From: Kingella pumchi
GTDB taxonomy: Bacteria > Pseudomonadota > Gammaproteobacteria > Burkholderiales > Neisseriaceae
Assembly (NCBI RefSeq): GCF_022288825.1
Contig: NZ_JAKOOW010000006.1
Location: forward strand, 812-64,811
Direction of reading: 5' to 3'
DNA length: 64,000 bases
The position numbers and the translations under genes are program-made. The notes below the pieces were generated by a model. That model made no database searches. It had not been told where the DNA came from and saw only the letters and a list, made by a program, of their open reading frames with translations. The number at the start of each line of letters is the position of its first letter. The stretch's first letter is position 1. Below, in pieces: positions 33,989-42,590 of this stretch.

Positions 33989-36252
33989 TGATCAGCAAAG
34001 AGTTGGAAGAAGTAATCGAGCGTCTCTACCACGACACCAAAGAAAAACGCTACGAACTGGTCGGACTGGAGCAGCTGCTGCTCGGCCTGCTGCAGCATTC
34101 GTCCAAAGTGGCGGAAACCCTTGACGCCTGCGGCGTGGACACCGCCCTGCTGGCGGTACAGCTGCAGGAGAGCATCAGCGAAAACACCCCGCTGCTGCCG
34201 GCCGGCAGCAGCCGCGAGCCGCAGCCGACCGCCGGTTTCGAGCGGGTGATGCAGCGCGCCATCATCCACAAGCAGCAGTCTTCGCAGGAGCCTTTGGAAG
34301 CGGCCGATCTTTTGGTGGCGGTGCTCGACGAAAAAGACAGCCCCGCTTCCTATTTTCTGCAGCTGCAGTCGCTCACCCGCTACAAGCTGCTGCGCTATCT
34401 CTCCCACGGCCTGACCGACGAAGAAGACACCGCTTACGACGGCGATGGCGAAGACGACGAAGACCTGCCGCCCGCCGCCAAGCCGCTGGATGCCTACACC
34501 GTCAATCTCAACCAGGAAGTGCGCGCCGGCCGCATTGACCCCTTAATCGGCCGCAAAGCCGAAATGGAGCGGCTGGTGCAGGTTTTGTGCCGCCGCCGCA
34601 AAAACAATCCGCTGCTGGTGGGCGAAGCCGGCGTCGGCAAAACCGCGCTGGCCGAAGGGCTGGCCTACCGCATCGAAAACCAGCAGGTGCCCGAAGTGCT
34701 GGCCGGCCACACCGTTTTTTCGCTCGACATGGGCGCCCTGCTGGCCGGCACCAAATACCGCGGCGACTTTGAAGCCCGCATCAAAGCCGTGCTCAAAGAG
34801 CTGGCGCAGCAGCCCAAATCGCTGTTGTTCGTCGATGAAATCCACACCCTGATCGGCGCGGGCGAAACCGCCGGCGGCCACATGGACGCTTCCAACCTGC
34901 TCAAACCGGCGCTGGCCAAAGGCCGGCTGCGCTGCATCGGTGCCACCACCTACAACGAATACCGCACCATATTCAGCAAAGACCACGCCTTAAGCCGCCG
35001 TTTTCAGAAAATCGACATCGGCGAGCCCAGCGTGGCCGAAACCGTCGATATCCTGCGCGGCCTGCAGCCCGCCTTCGAGAGCCACCACGGCGTGCGCTAC
35101 AGCGAAGACGCCCTTCAGGCTGCCGCTGAGCTTTCCGCCCGCCACATTTCCGACCGCTTTTTGCCCGACAAAGCCATCGATGTTATCGACGAAGCCGGCG
35201 CCGCCCAGCGCATCATGCAGCCTGAAAGCCGCAGCGGCGAAATCGGCCGCGGCGAAATCGAGCAAACCGTCGCCAAAATCGCCCGCATTCCCGAAAAAAC
35301 CGTGTCCCATGACGACAAACAAATCCTGCGCCATCTCGCACGCAACCTGAAAAACATGGTCTTCGGCCAAGATGCCGCCGTCGATGCGCTGGCCGCCGCC
35401 GTCAAAATGTCGCGCTCCGGTCTCGGCCTGCCCGACAAACCCATCGGCTGCTTCCTGTTTTCCGGCCCCACCGGCGTGGGCAAAACCGAGGTCGCCAAAC
35501 AACTCGCCTTCTCGCTGGGCGTGCCGCTGGAGCGCTTCGATATGTCCGAATACATGGAGCCGCACGCCGTCTCCCGCCTGATCGGCGCGCCGCCGGGCTA
35601 CGTCGGCTTCGACCAGGGCGGACTGCTGACCGAAACCGTCAGCAAACACCCGCACTGCGTGCTCCTGCTCGACGAAATCGAAAAAGCCCACCGCGACATC
35701 TACAACGTTCTGCTGCAGGTGATGGACGCCGGCCGGCTCACCGACAACACCGGCAAAAGCGCCGATTTTCGCAACGTCATCCTGATTATGACCACCAATG
35801 CCGGCGCCGAAGCGCTCAGCGGCAACGGTTTCGGCTTCACCGCCAAACGCGAAGCCGGCGACGAAATGGCCGCCATCAAAAAAACCTTCACCCCCGAGTT
35901 CCGCAACCGGCTCGACGCCGTGATTCCCTTCGCCCCGCTCACCCCCGCCGTTATCGGCCGCGTGGTGGACAAATTCCTGCTCCAGCTCGAACAGCAGCTG
36001 CTGGAAAAACAGGTCGAAGCCACGTTCACCGACGAGCTGCGCCGCCATCTGGCCGACAAAGGCTTCGACCCGCAGATGGGCGCGCGGCCGATGCGCCGCC
36101 TGATTCAGGAAGAAATCCGCCAGGCACTCGCCGACGAACTGCTGTTCGGCCGCCTGGCGCAGGGCGGCCGCGTGCTGATCGACTATCAGGACAAAACCGT
36201 GCTCAGCTTCCCCGAAAAAGACTCGCCCAAAGAGCCGATGCCCGCGCTGTAA
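33988..36252 (+). CDS. clpA: ATP-dependent Clp protease ATPase subunit ClpA
   Basis: ClpA is the AAA+ unfoldase that feeds ClpP. The 754-residue protein has an N-domain that docks ClpS (about 1-145). Two ATPase modules follow, with Walker A GEAGVGKT and GPTGVGKTE and Walker B LLFVDEIHT and LLLDEIEKAH. A D2 region carries the expected ClpP-binding loop. The length is usual. An in-frame uptake sequence gives MQPESRSGE between the modules. Co-transcribed with clpS. Confidence 0.95.
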   Translation: MISKELEEVIERLYHDTKEKRYELVGLEQLLLGLLQHSSKVAETLDACGVDTALLAVQLQESISENTPLLPAGSSREPQPTAGFERVMQRAIIHKQQSSQEPLEAADLLVAVLDEKDSPASYFLQLQSLTRYKLLRYLSHGLTDEEDTAYDGDGEDDEDLPPAAKPLDAYTVNLNQEVRAGRIDPLIGRKAEMERLVQVLCRRRKNNPLLVGEAGVGKTALAEGLAYRIENQQVPEVLAGHTVFSLDMGALLAGTKYRGDFEARIKAVLKELAQQPKSLLFVDEIHTLIGAGETAGGHMDASNLLKPALAKGRLRCIGATTYNEYRTIFSKDHALSRRFQKIDIGEPSVAETVDILRGLQPAFESHHGVRYSEDALQAAAELSARHISDRFLPDKAIDVIDEAGAAQRIMQPESRSGEIGRGEIEQTVAKIARIPEKTVSHDDKQILRHLARNLKNMVFGQDAAVDALAAAVKMSRSGLGLPDKPIGCFLFSGPTGVGKTEVAKQLAFSLGVPLERFDMSEYMEPHAVSRLIGAPPGYVGFDQGGLLTETVSKHPHCVLLLDEIEKAHRDIYNVLLQVMDAGRLTDNTGKSADFRNVILIMTTNAGAEALSGNGFGFTAKREAGDEMAAIKKTFTPEFRNRLDAVIPFAPLTPAVIGRVVDKFLLQLEQQLLEKQVEATFTDELRRHLADKGFDPQMGARPMRRLIQEEIRQALADELLFGRLAQGGRVLIDYQDKTVLSFPEKDSPKEPMPAL

Positions 36253-36263
36253 CACCGTCCGCC

Positions 36264-36300
36264 GTTTTCAGGCTGCCTTTCACGCAGGCAGCCTGAAAAC
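36264..36300 (+). terminator. DUS-pair terminator of clpSA
   Basis: Inverted TTTTCAGGCTGCCT and AGGCAGCCTGAAAA lie 11 bases after the clpA stop codon. Two further single uptake sequences follow before suhB, one palindromic at about 36431. Confidence 0.6.
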
Positions 36301-36496
36301 GGTTTGACCTGAAAGCCCGCTGAAAACCCCGTCCCAAGCAGCCTGAAAACGCTCCCGGCGCTATGGAGACTTGGCCGCATTCGCTATATAATCCGCCGCT
36401 TTTTTGCCCGCCCGTTTCGCCTGTACCGCTTTTCAGGCAGCCTGAAAAGCGCAGCGCCGCCGGCACCCGCCCAACCGCCTACCCGAAAGATTCGCC

Positions 36497-37288
36497 ATGA
36501 GCCAGCTCAACCCCGCCCTCAACATCGCCTACAAAGCCGCCCGCAAAGCCGGCGACCTGATGCTGCGCGCCGCCAACAACCTCGACAGCCTGCGCGTGGA
36601 TCACAAAGCCGCCAACGATTTCGTCTCCGACGTCGACCGCCAGGCCGAAGCGCTGATTGTCGACCTGATCAGCGAAGCCTACCCCCACCACCGCATCAGC
36701 GCCGAAGAAAGCGGCAGCCGCGGCAGCGGACGCGCCGAATACGAATGGATTATCGACCCGCTGGACGGCACCACCAACTACCTGCACGGCCACCCGCAAT
36801 ACGCCGTTTCCATCGCCCTGCTGCACAAAGGCGTACTGCAGGAAGCGCTGGTTTACGCCCCCGAGCGCAACGACATCTACACCGCCTCGCGCGGCAAAGG
36901 CGCCCGCCTGAACGAGCGCCGCATCCGCGTGGCCGCGCGCACCGAAATCAACCGCTGCATCATCGGCACCGGCTTTCCGGTAACCGACCACAGCGGTCTC
37001 GACAACTACCTTGCCGCCCTCAAAGCCTTTATCCAAAAAGCCGCCGGCATCCGCCACGAAGGCGCCGCCTCGCTGGATTTGTGCACGCTGGCCACCGGCC
37101 GCTTCGACGGCTTTTTCGAGTTCGGCCTAAAACCCTGGGACATCGCCGCCGGCGCCCTGATCGTGCAGGAAGCGGGCGGCATCGTAACCGACCCCGCCGG
37201 CGAAAGCGGCTGGCTGGAAAGCGGCGACATCGTTGCCGCCAACCCGAAAATCCTCGCCCAAATGCTGCAGATTATCGGCAAGGCCTGA
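36497..37288 (+). CDS. suhB: Inositol-1-monophosphatase family protein
   Basis: A Mg2+-dependent phosphatase of the IMPase fold. In E. coli SuhB also acts in rRNA antitermination complexes. The 263-residue protein has the metal-binding sequence SAEESG, then WIIDPLDGTTNYLHG, and the later LKPWDIAAGALIVQEAGG. A -10-like TATAAT lies about 100 bases upstream (near 36385). Monocistronic. The gene symbol follows the closest family pattern, and the in vivo substrate is not shown. Confidence 0.88.
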   Translation: MSQLNPALNIAYKAARKAGDLMLRAANNLDSLRVDHKAANDFVSDVDRQAEALIVDLISEAYPHHRISAEESGSRGSGRAEYEWIIDPLDGTTNYLHGHPQYAVSIALLHKGVLQEALVYAPERNDIYTASRGKGARLNERRIRVAARTEINRCIIGTGFPVTDHSGLDNYLAALKAFIQKAAGIRHEGAASLDLCTLATGRFDGFFEFGLKPWDIAAGALIVQEAGGIVTDPAGESGWLESGDIVAANPKILAQMLQIIGKA

Positions 37289-37352
37289 GCGCTCCGCTTT
37301 TCAGGCTGCCTTGGCCAAATCAAGGCAGCCTGAAAACACCAATCCCAAACCC

Positions 37353-37396
37353 AAAGCAGCCTGAAAACGGAAAAAACGTTTTCAGGCTGCTTTTTT
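37353..37396 (+). terminator. DUS-pair terminator of suhB
   Basis: Inverted AAAGCAGCCTGAAAACG and CGTTTTCAGGCTGCTTTTTT form a strong hairpin with a T run. A second lone copy lies at 37422. Confidence 0.7.
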
Positions 37397-37447
37397 GCGC
37401 TTTGTCCGCGCCATCCGGTTTTCAGGCTGCTTGGGGCAAACGCCCGT

Positions 37448-38017
37448 TTACAGCGTCAGCCCCGCGCCCAGCAGGGTCAGCACGCCCAGCACGCAGAAAA
37501 CGGCGCAGGCGGTGATGCGTACCGCGCGGGCGGGGATTTTCGCCACCAGCTCGCCGCAGTAAGCCACCGGCACATTGGCCGCCATCAGGCCGATTACGCT
37601 ACCGGCCACCACCGCCGGCCAGGCGTCGTAGCGGGCGGCCAGCAGCACCGTGGCGATTTGGGTTTTGTCGCCGATTTCGGCCAGGAAAAACAGCACCAGC
37701 GTGGCGAAAAAGGCGCCGTATTTCAGCCAGCGGCAGCGGTCGCCGTCGTCGTCCTTGTCCGGTACCAGCAGCCACAGGCCGACGGCGATAAAGCTCATTC
37801 CCACCGTCCATTTCACGATTTCCGGCGCAATGCGCGACGCGATCATCACGCCGAGCACGGCCGAGAGCAGGTGATTGAGCAGGGTGGCGGCGAAGATGCC
37901 GGCGATCACCGCTTTTTTGTCGGCAAAACGGGCGGCGAGAAACAAAGTCAGCAGCTGGGTTTTGTCGCCGATTTCGGCGATAAACACCCCGACAGTTGAA
38001 GAGAAAAAGGCTTCCAT
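37448..38017 (-). CDS. TMEM165/GDT1-family manganese exporter
   Basis: A 189-residue membrane protein with six spans arranged as two homologous halves. Each half carries the family motif EIGDKTQ (IAEIGDKTQLLTLFLA and LAEIGDKTQIATVLLA). Members export Mn2+ (MneA type) or exchange Ca2+/Mn2+ for protons. The manganese riboswitch immediately upstream (38047-38206) supports Mn2+ export. I chose ATG 38017 (MEAFFSSTVGVF); the longer frame to 38161 runs back through the riboswitch and is not real. Confidence 0.88.
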   Translation of the reverse strand: MEAFFSSTVGVFIAEIGDKTQLLTLFLAARFADKKAVIAGIFAATLLNHLLSAVLGVMIASRIAPEIVKWTVGMSFIAVGLWLLVPDKDDDGDRCRWLKYGAFFATLVLFFLAEIGDKTQIATVLLAARYDAWPAVVAGSVIGLMAANVPVAYCGELVAKIPARAVRITACAVFCVLGVLTLLGAGLTL

Positions 38018-38046
38018 CAGAAACGCTCCGAACCGTGCGGGCAAAC

Positions 38047-38206
38047 AAAAAAGGCACACCGCCCGCCCCCGAACGGAGCCGACGGTATGCCTTAAGTCTT
38101 GCCTGTCTTTACGGCTTGATAAAGATGCCTGCGCCACGCCCAAAGGCAATGATGTTGACACAGGCTCCGGCGGCGCTGCCGCGCGGATGGCTACTCCCCC
38201 AAGGGC
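38047..38206 (-). promoter_or_regulatory. yybP-ykoY manganese riboswitch with terminator
   Basis: On the minus strand the leader shows the conserved GGGGGAGTAGCC (near 38190-38203), GTCAACATCATTGCCTTTGG (about 38137-38156) and a closing region of the yybP-ykoY class, an Mn2+ sensor. A terminator hairpin follows (38047-38092): GGCATACCG and CGGTGTGCC enclose a GC-rich loop and end in TTTTTT. Mn2+ binding is expected to prevent termination and turn on the exporter gene 30 bases on. Confidence 0.88.
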
Positions 38207-38213
38207 GGGCGCG

Positions 38214-38243
38214 ATTATAGCCGCTTGCCCTACTCTTGGGCAA
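38214..38243 (-). promoter_or_regulatory. Promoter of the manganese exporter operon
   Basis: Minus-strand TTGCCC, an 18-base spacer, TATAAT. Transcription would start at about 38206, exactly at the 5' edge of the riboswitch. Confidence 0.75.
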
Positions 38244-38246
38244 AAG

Positions 38247-38289
38247 AAAGGCAGCCTGAAAAGGGATCTACCCCTTTCAGGCTGCCTTT
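38247..38289 (-). terminator. DUS-pair terminator
   Basis: Inverted AAAGGCAGCCTGAAAAGGG and CCCTTTCAGGCTGCCTTT lie after the small haem-protein gene (stop at 38317) and just before the next promoter. Confidence 0.7.
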
Positions 38290-38316
38290 GCGCCGGTGCT
38301 TGGTTCCGCTGCCGGC

Positions 38317-38547
38317 TTAGCCGCGCCAGTAGTTGTTGGCGGCGGCGATGGTTTGGAAGTTGATGGCGATAACCTGCGAAGCGGCGGTCAAGCTGTCGGC
38401 GTCGTTGGCGTAAACGGAGCGCAGTTTTTTCAGCACTTCAACGTCGGGCTGGGTGGTTTTGACGCCGCGGCGGCTCAGGGTAACCGCCAGCTCGAAGCCG
38501 GCCTGCGGGGTTTCGGTAATCAGGGTGGGGAGCCATTGTTCGCTCAT
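38317..38547 (-). CDS. Hexameric tyrosine-coordinated haem protein (HTHP)
   Basis: A 76-residue protein of the HTHP family (Silicibacter pomeroyi type). These are small hexamers binding one haem per subunit through a tyrosine, with peroxidase/catalase activity in vitro. Seen here: the opening SEQWLPTLITETPQAGFELA, the middle VKTTQPDVEVLKKLRSVYAN and the ending FQTIAAANNYWRG. The tyrosine in SVYAND or NNYW is a ligand candidate. AAAGGA precedes the ATG. It has its own strong promoter (38602-38630). The physiological role is unknown; protection from peroxide is an inference. Confidence 0.75.
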   Translation of the reverse strand: MSEQWLPTLITETPQAGFELAVTLSRRGVKTTQPDVEVLKKLRSVYANDADSLTAASQVIAINFQTIAAANNYWRG

Positions 38548-38572
38548 GTCGTGTTCCTTTGATTGTTGTTGT

Positions 38573-38595
38573 AAAAAAACGCCCCTAGCGGGGCG
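38573..38595 (-). promoter_or_regulatory. Terminator-like hairpin at the start of the HTHP transcript
   Basis: On the minus strand CGCCCCGCTAGGGGCG, a near-perfect 16-base palindrome, is followed by seven T. It would occupy about +1 to +23 of the transcript from the promoter at 38602-38630. It may be a stabilising 5' stem-loop, an attenuator, or a second terminator for pepP. Confidence 0.55.
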
Positions 38596-38601
38596 GCGCG
38601 G

Positions 38602-38630
38602 ATATTAGGAGCGCGGCGGCGGGCTGTCAA
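38602..38630 (-). promoter_or_regulatory. Strong sigma70 promoter of the HTHP gene
   Basis: Minus-strand TTGACA (consensus -35), a 17-base spacer and TAATAT. It is among the best promoter matches in the window. The gene starts about 55 bases downstream of the -10 box. Confidence 0.75.
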
Positions 38631-38650
38631 GACGAGCGTAGGCGGGCGTA

Positions 38651-38685
38651 AAAAAGCAGCCTGAAAGACGCTTTCAGGCTGCTTT
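38651..38685 (-). terminator. DUS-pair terminator of pepP
   Basis: Inverted AAGCAGCCTGAAAG and CTTTCAGGCTGCTTT lie 12 bases after the aminopeptidase stop codon. Confidence 0.65.
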
Positions 38686-38697
38686 GGGCAGATGGTT

Positions 38698-40491
38698 TTA
38701 AATCGCTTGGGTGCGCTCAATCAGCCAGGTTTTGGCTTCGCCTTCGGTGAGCGGTTCGAGCTTGGCGCGCACGGTGGCGTGATATTGGTTGAGCCAGGCG
38801 GTTTCGGCGTCGTTCAGCAGGGATTTCTCAACCAGGCGGGTGTCGATCGGGCACATGGTTACGGTTTCGAAATACAGGAAACGACCGAACTCGGTTTCTG
38901 CCGGCTGCGCCACGGGGCGGCTGACCACCAGGCTTTCGATGCGGATGCCCCATTTGCCCGGGCGGTAAAGGCCGGGTTCGTTGGACGTGATCATGCCGGC
39001 TTTCATCGCGTGGTGCGGCGAGAGCACCGATGCCTGGTAGGCAATCAGCTGCGGGCCTTCGTGAACGTTCAGGAAGTAGCCGACGCCGTGGCCGGTGCCG
39101 TGGCCGTAGTCGCATTGCGCCTGCCACAGCGGGGCGCGGCAGATGGCGTCCAGCATCGGCGCTTTGGTGTCTTCGGGGAACACGGCGCAGGCCAGGGCGA
39201 TGTGGGCTTTGAGCACCAGCGTGAAATCGCGTTTTTGTTCGGCAGTCGGCTCGCCCACGGACACCACGCGGGTGATGTCGGTGGTGCCGGTTTTGTACTG
39301 GGCGCCGGAGTCGATCAGCAGCAGGCCGCTGCCATCGAGCGGGCTGAAGGCTTCGGGCGTGGCGCTGTAGTGCGGCAGGGCGCCGTTTTCGCGGTAGCCG
39401 GCGATGGTGCCGAAGCTGGGAGAAACATAGGCTTCGCGGCGGCTGCGGTGCTCGATGAGCATATCGCTGACATCCAGTTCGGTGAGTTTGTCGCCGGCGG
39501 CGATGCGGCGCTCGAACTCGGCGAAGAAGCCGCACAGCGCGGCACCGTCCTGAATCATAGCTTGGCGGATGTATTCGACTTCTTTGTCGGATTTCACCGA
39601 TTTGAACAGGGTGCTGGGGTTGATGTGGTCGATCAGGCGCACGCTCTCGGGCAGGCGGCCGACTACCGATACCGCCACTTTGCCCGAATCGTACATCAGG
39701 CAGCCTGAAAGGGCGGACACGGCATCAGCGGCATCGGCATAAGGCGCGGTGGCGATGCCGGCTTCCTGCAGCCAGGCCTGTTCGGCGGCGCCGAGCTTGG
39801 CGCTGTCGATAAACAATACGGCGCGCTCGGCATCAATCAGCAGGTGCGACAGGAACACCGGGTTGTAATCGACGTCGCCGCCGCGCAGATTGGTGATCCA
39901 GGCGATGTCGTCGAGCGAAGACACCAGATGGTGGTCGGCGCCTTTGTCGCGCATAAATTGGCGCACGCGCGCCAGTTTTTCGGCGGCGCTCTCTTCGGTA
40001 TAGACGGCTTCGTGGATGAAAACGGGCGCATCGGGCAGCGCGGGACGCTCGTTCCAAAAGCCGTTAACGATGTCGTCTTCCAGCCGCAGGGTGATGTTTT
40101 TGGCGTAAAAGGCAGCCTGAAGCTGCTTCAGGCCGGCGGCAGAGAGCATGTCGGGCGCGATGCCGGCGGCGGCGTTTGCCGGCAGCACTTCGGCCAGCCA
40201 GTCGATATGGGTGCGGCCGAAGCCGAGTTTTTCCAAACGGATGCCGCTGCCGGCCAGTTGTTTTTCAGCCTGCTCCCAATAACGGCTGTCCGCCCACAGG
40301 GTGGCTTCGTTTTCGGTTACCGCCAGCGTGCCGACCGAGCCGGTAAAACCGGAAACCCAGCTGCGGGTCTGCCAGTGCTCGGGCAGGTATTCGGAGAGAT
40401 GGGGGTCGGCGGAGGGGATAATCCAAGCGTCGAGTTGGTGCTTTTTCATCGCTGCGCGCAGGGCGGTGAGACGTTGGGCGGGAGTGGTCAT
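38698..40491 (-). CDS. pepP: Aminopeptidase P (Xaa-Pro aminopeptidase, M24B)
   Basis: The enzyme removes the N-terminal residue from peptides with proline second, using two metal ions. The 597-residue, three-domain form has two creatinase-like domains and the catalytic pita-bread domain. Metal ligands lie in LLIDSGAQYKTGTTDITR (two Asp), GHGTGHGVGYFLNVHEGP (His), TSNEPGLY (Glu) and GIRIESLV (Glu). An in-frame uptake sequence occurs near residue 260. It follows a POT peptide transporter by 18 bases, so import and digestion of peptides are probably co-expressed. Confidence 0.9.
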   Translation of the reverse strand: MTTPAQRLTALRAAMKKHQLDAWIIPSADPHLSEYLPEHWQTRSWVSGFTGSVGTLAVTENEATLWADSRYWEQAEKQLAGSGIRLEKLGFGRTHIDWLAEVLPANAAAGIAPDMLSAAGLKQLQAAFYAKNITLRLEDDIVNGFWNERPALPDAPVFIHEAVYTEESAAEKLARVRQFMRDKGADHHLVSSLDDIAWITNLRGGDVDYNPVFLSHLLIDAERAVLFIDSAKLGAAEQAWLQEAGIATAPYADAADAVSALSGCLMYDSGKVAVSVVGRLPESVRLIDHINPSTLFKSVKSDKEVEYIRQAMIQDGAALCGFFAEFERRIAAGDKLTELDVSDMLIEHRSRREAYVSPSFGTIAGYRENGALPHYSATPEAFSPLDGSGLLLIDSGAQYKTGTTDITRVVSVGEPTAEQKRDFTLVLKAHIALACAVFPEDTKAPMLDAICRAPLWQAQCDYGHGTGHGVGYFLNVHEGPQLIAYQASVLSPHHAMKAGMITSNEPGLYRPGKWGIRIESLVVSRPVAQPAETEFGRFLYFETVTMCPIDTRLVEKSLLNDAETAWLNQYHATVRAKLEPLTEGEAKTWLIERTQAI

Positions 40492-40509
40492 TGGGTGTGG
40501 TCCTTTCGT

Positions 40510-42009
40510 TTAATCGAGTTGGTTCATCATCCGGTTCAGGAAGGGCGAGCACAGCAGCATCACGGCGCCGGCGGCCAGCCCGATGGTGCCGAGCATCATA
40601 TAGAAGCGCTCCTGTCCCAGCGCTTCGTAATAAGTGTGGAACAGCTTGCCGCCGAGCGTGAAGCCCAGCGAAAACGCCAGGTAATTTAAGGCGACCATCT
40701 GCGTTTTAAAGTGCGCGGGGGCGATTTTTGTAATCAGCGACATCGAAATCGGCGAAATCAGCAATTCCGACACGGTAATCGCCAGAATCACCAGCGAAAA
40801 CAGCATCAGCGGCAGCGGCACGCCGGAATGGACGTAGGGCACGAAGCACAGATAAGACGCGCCCACGCCCAAGAGCGCCAGCGAAAACTTGACCGGCGCT
40901 TTGGGCTGGAAGCGCCCCATTTTGCTCCACAGCGCCGCCATCACGCCCGAGAGCGCAATCACCCACATCGCCTGCAGCGACGCGAGCCAGCCCACCGGAA
41001 TTTCGAAGCGGCCGCTGGCTGGATCGACGCCCAGAGCCGTCAGCGGCGCCCAGCCGCGCAGCCACTCGGGCGCCACCACCTGCCGCAGCACGGTTTTGTC
41101 GAAATACACCGTTACCGAAGTGTAAACCTGATACCACAGCGCCCAAAACACGCACAGCGCGGCAAACAGCGGAATATAGGCGGCGATATGGCGTTTTTCG
41201 CCGGCGCTAACTTTGCGGTTGGCCAGCAGAAACGCGAAATACAGCAGCGAAATCGTCAGCACCAGTATGCTGAGTACCGATGAGAAATTCTGCACGTTCA
41301 GCACGTCGGCACGCACCAGCAGCACCACTGCAACGACGGCTGCCAGCACCAGCCCCAGTACCAGATTGCGCCGGCCGGCCGGCAGCGGGTTGGGCACTTC
41401 GCTTTTGGGCAGCCTGCCGCGCCCGCGGCCGTACTGCCACAGGCCGAAGGCCATGCCCACCGCCGCCGCGCCGAAGCCGTGGTGGAAACTGTAGTTTACC
41501 TGCAGCCAGCCGGTGAGCAGCGGCCCCAGCAGCGCGCCGATATTGATGGCGATATAGAAAATCGAAAAACCCGCGTCGCGCAGCGGCCGGGTGTCTTCAC
41601 TCTCATACAGCGAGCCGACCATGGTGCCGGCCGACGCCTTCACCCCGCCGCTGCCCGCGCCAATCAGAATCAGGCCGCCCACCAGCCCCGCCACACCGGG
41701 CAGCAGCGCCAGCACGATGTGGCCGGCCATCACCACCACGCCCGACCAAAACAGTGTGCGCTCGCTGCCCAGCACGCGGTCGGCCAGCCAGCCGCCGCCG
41801 ACGGTGGCCAGATACACGCTGCCACTGTAGGCGCCGACCACGGCGCCGGCCAGCGATTCGTCGATGCCCAGCCCGCCTTTGTCCGCCGCGTAATACAGGT
41901 AGATCATCAGGATCGCCTGCATCCCGTAAAACGAAAAACGCTCCCACAATTCGATATGGAAGAGATTGGAAAGCTGCGGCGGATGGCCGAAAAACTTTTT
42001 CTGCGTCAT
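40510..42009 (-). CDS. POT/PTR-family proton-coupled peptide transporter
   Basis: A 499-residue major-facilitator protein with about 14 spans that imports di- and tripeptides with protons. The family motif ELWERFSFYGMQAILMIYLY is near the N-terminus (about 20-39), and FSIFYIAINIGALLGPLLTG is the PTR2 signature. It resembles the E. coli Dtp proteins. Operon with pepP, whose ATG begins 18 bases after the stop codon of this gene. Confidence 0.92.
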   Translation of the reverse strand: MTQKKFFGHPPQLSNLFHIELWERFSFYGMQAILMIYLYYAADKGGLGIDESLAGAVVGAYSGSVYLATVGGGWLADRVLGSERTLFWSGVVVMAGHIVLALLPGVAGLVGGLILIGAGSGGVKASAGTMVGSLYESEDTRPLRDAGFSIFYIAINIGALLGPLLTGWLQVNYSFHHGFGAAAVGMAFGLWQYGRGRGRLPKSEVPNPLPAGRRNLVLGLVLAAVVAVVLLVRADVLNVQNFSSVLSILVLTISLLYFAFLLANRKVSAGEKRHIAAYIPLFAALCVFWALWYQVYTSVTVYFDKTVLRQVVAPEWLRGWAPLTALGVDPASGRFEIPVGWLASLQAMWVIALSGVMAALWSKMGRFQPKAPVKFSLALLGVGASYLCFVPYVHSGVPLPLMLFSLVILAITVSELLISPISMSLITKIAPAHFKTQMVALNYLAFSLGFTLGGKLFHTYYEALGQERFYMMLGTIGLAAGAVMLLCSPFLNRMMNQLD

Positions 42010-42590
42010 AGATGGTGGCTCCGGCGGCTTTCAGGCAGCCTGAAAGCATGAAAACGACAAACCGCCGCAACGGGCGGAACGGACGGCGCTGCCGCCGCCA
42101 ACCCACCCGGCAGCCTGAAAACGCTTCGGCCGGCGGCGGGGGAATCTTCAGCGGCAGCACGGCTTTGCCCCAAGCGGCCGTGCGGTACGGCTGCTGGGAA
42201 AACCGTAACGCACTTTAACCCAAACTAACACATCCCGCAAGGCAGCCTGAAAACACGGATAGCGCCGTTTGCCGCAGCCGCCGCTGCCGTTAGCGCCAAA
42301 TTCAGATCCGGCAAAAGCAAACTTTTCAGGCTGCCTGCCCGTCCCAACCCTTTCAGGCTGCTTTGCCCGGTTCAATCCATCCGCAAAGCAGCCTGAAAAC
42401 CCGGCAACGCATCCAAACAGCTGCCGCGCAGTTTGGCAGAAAGCCGCCCTGCCGGCGATTAAAATGCCCAACTGCCGCCATAGACATGCCGCAAATACGC
42501 CGTTTGCCGCGTCCGGCGGTTTCGCCGGCCAGTGCTTTTGCCTTAAAATTGCCCCATTGCAAACCACTTTTTCCGGCGGGCATTTTCCTT
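42010..42590. other. 581-base intergenic gap between divergent genes
   Basis: The gap lies between the peptide transporter and apaH. It holds six or more uptake sequences, among them a palindromic one at 42030-42047 and copies at 42111, 42241, 42326, 42351 and 42387. No gene or clear promoter is seen. It must contain the control regions of both genes. Confidence 0.5.

Noticed and set aside
40711..41283. Plus-strand frame opposite the peptide transporter
   Set aside because: Arg/Gln/His-rich shadow with no signal, motif or separate control region.
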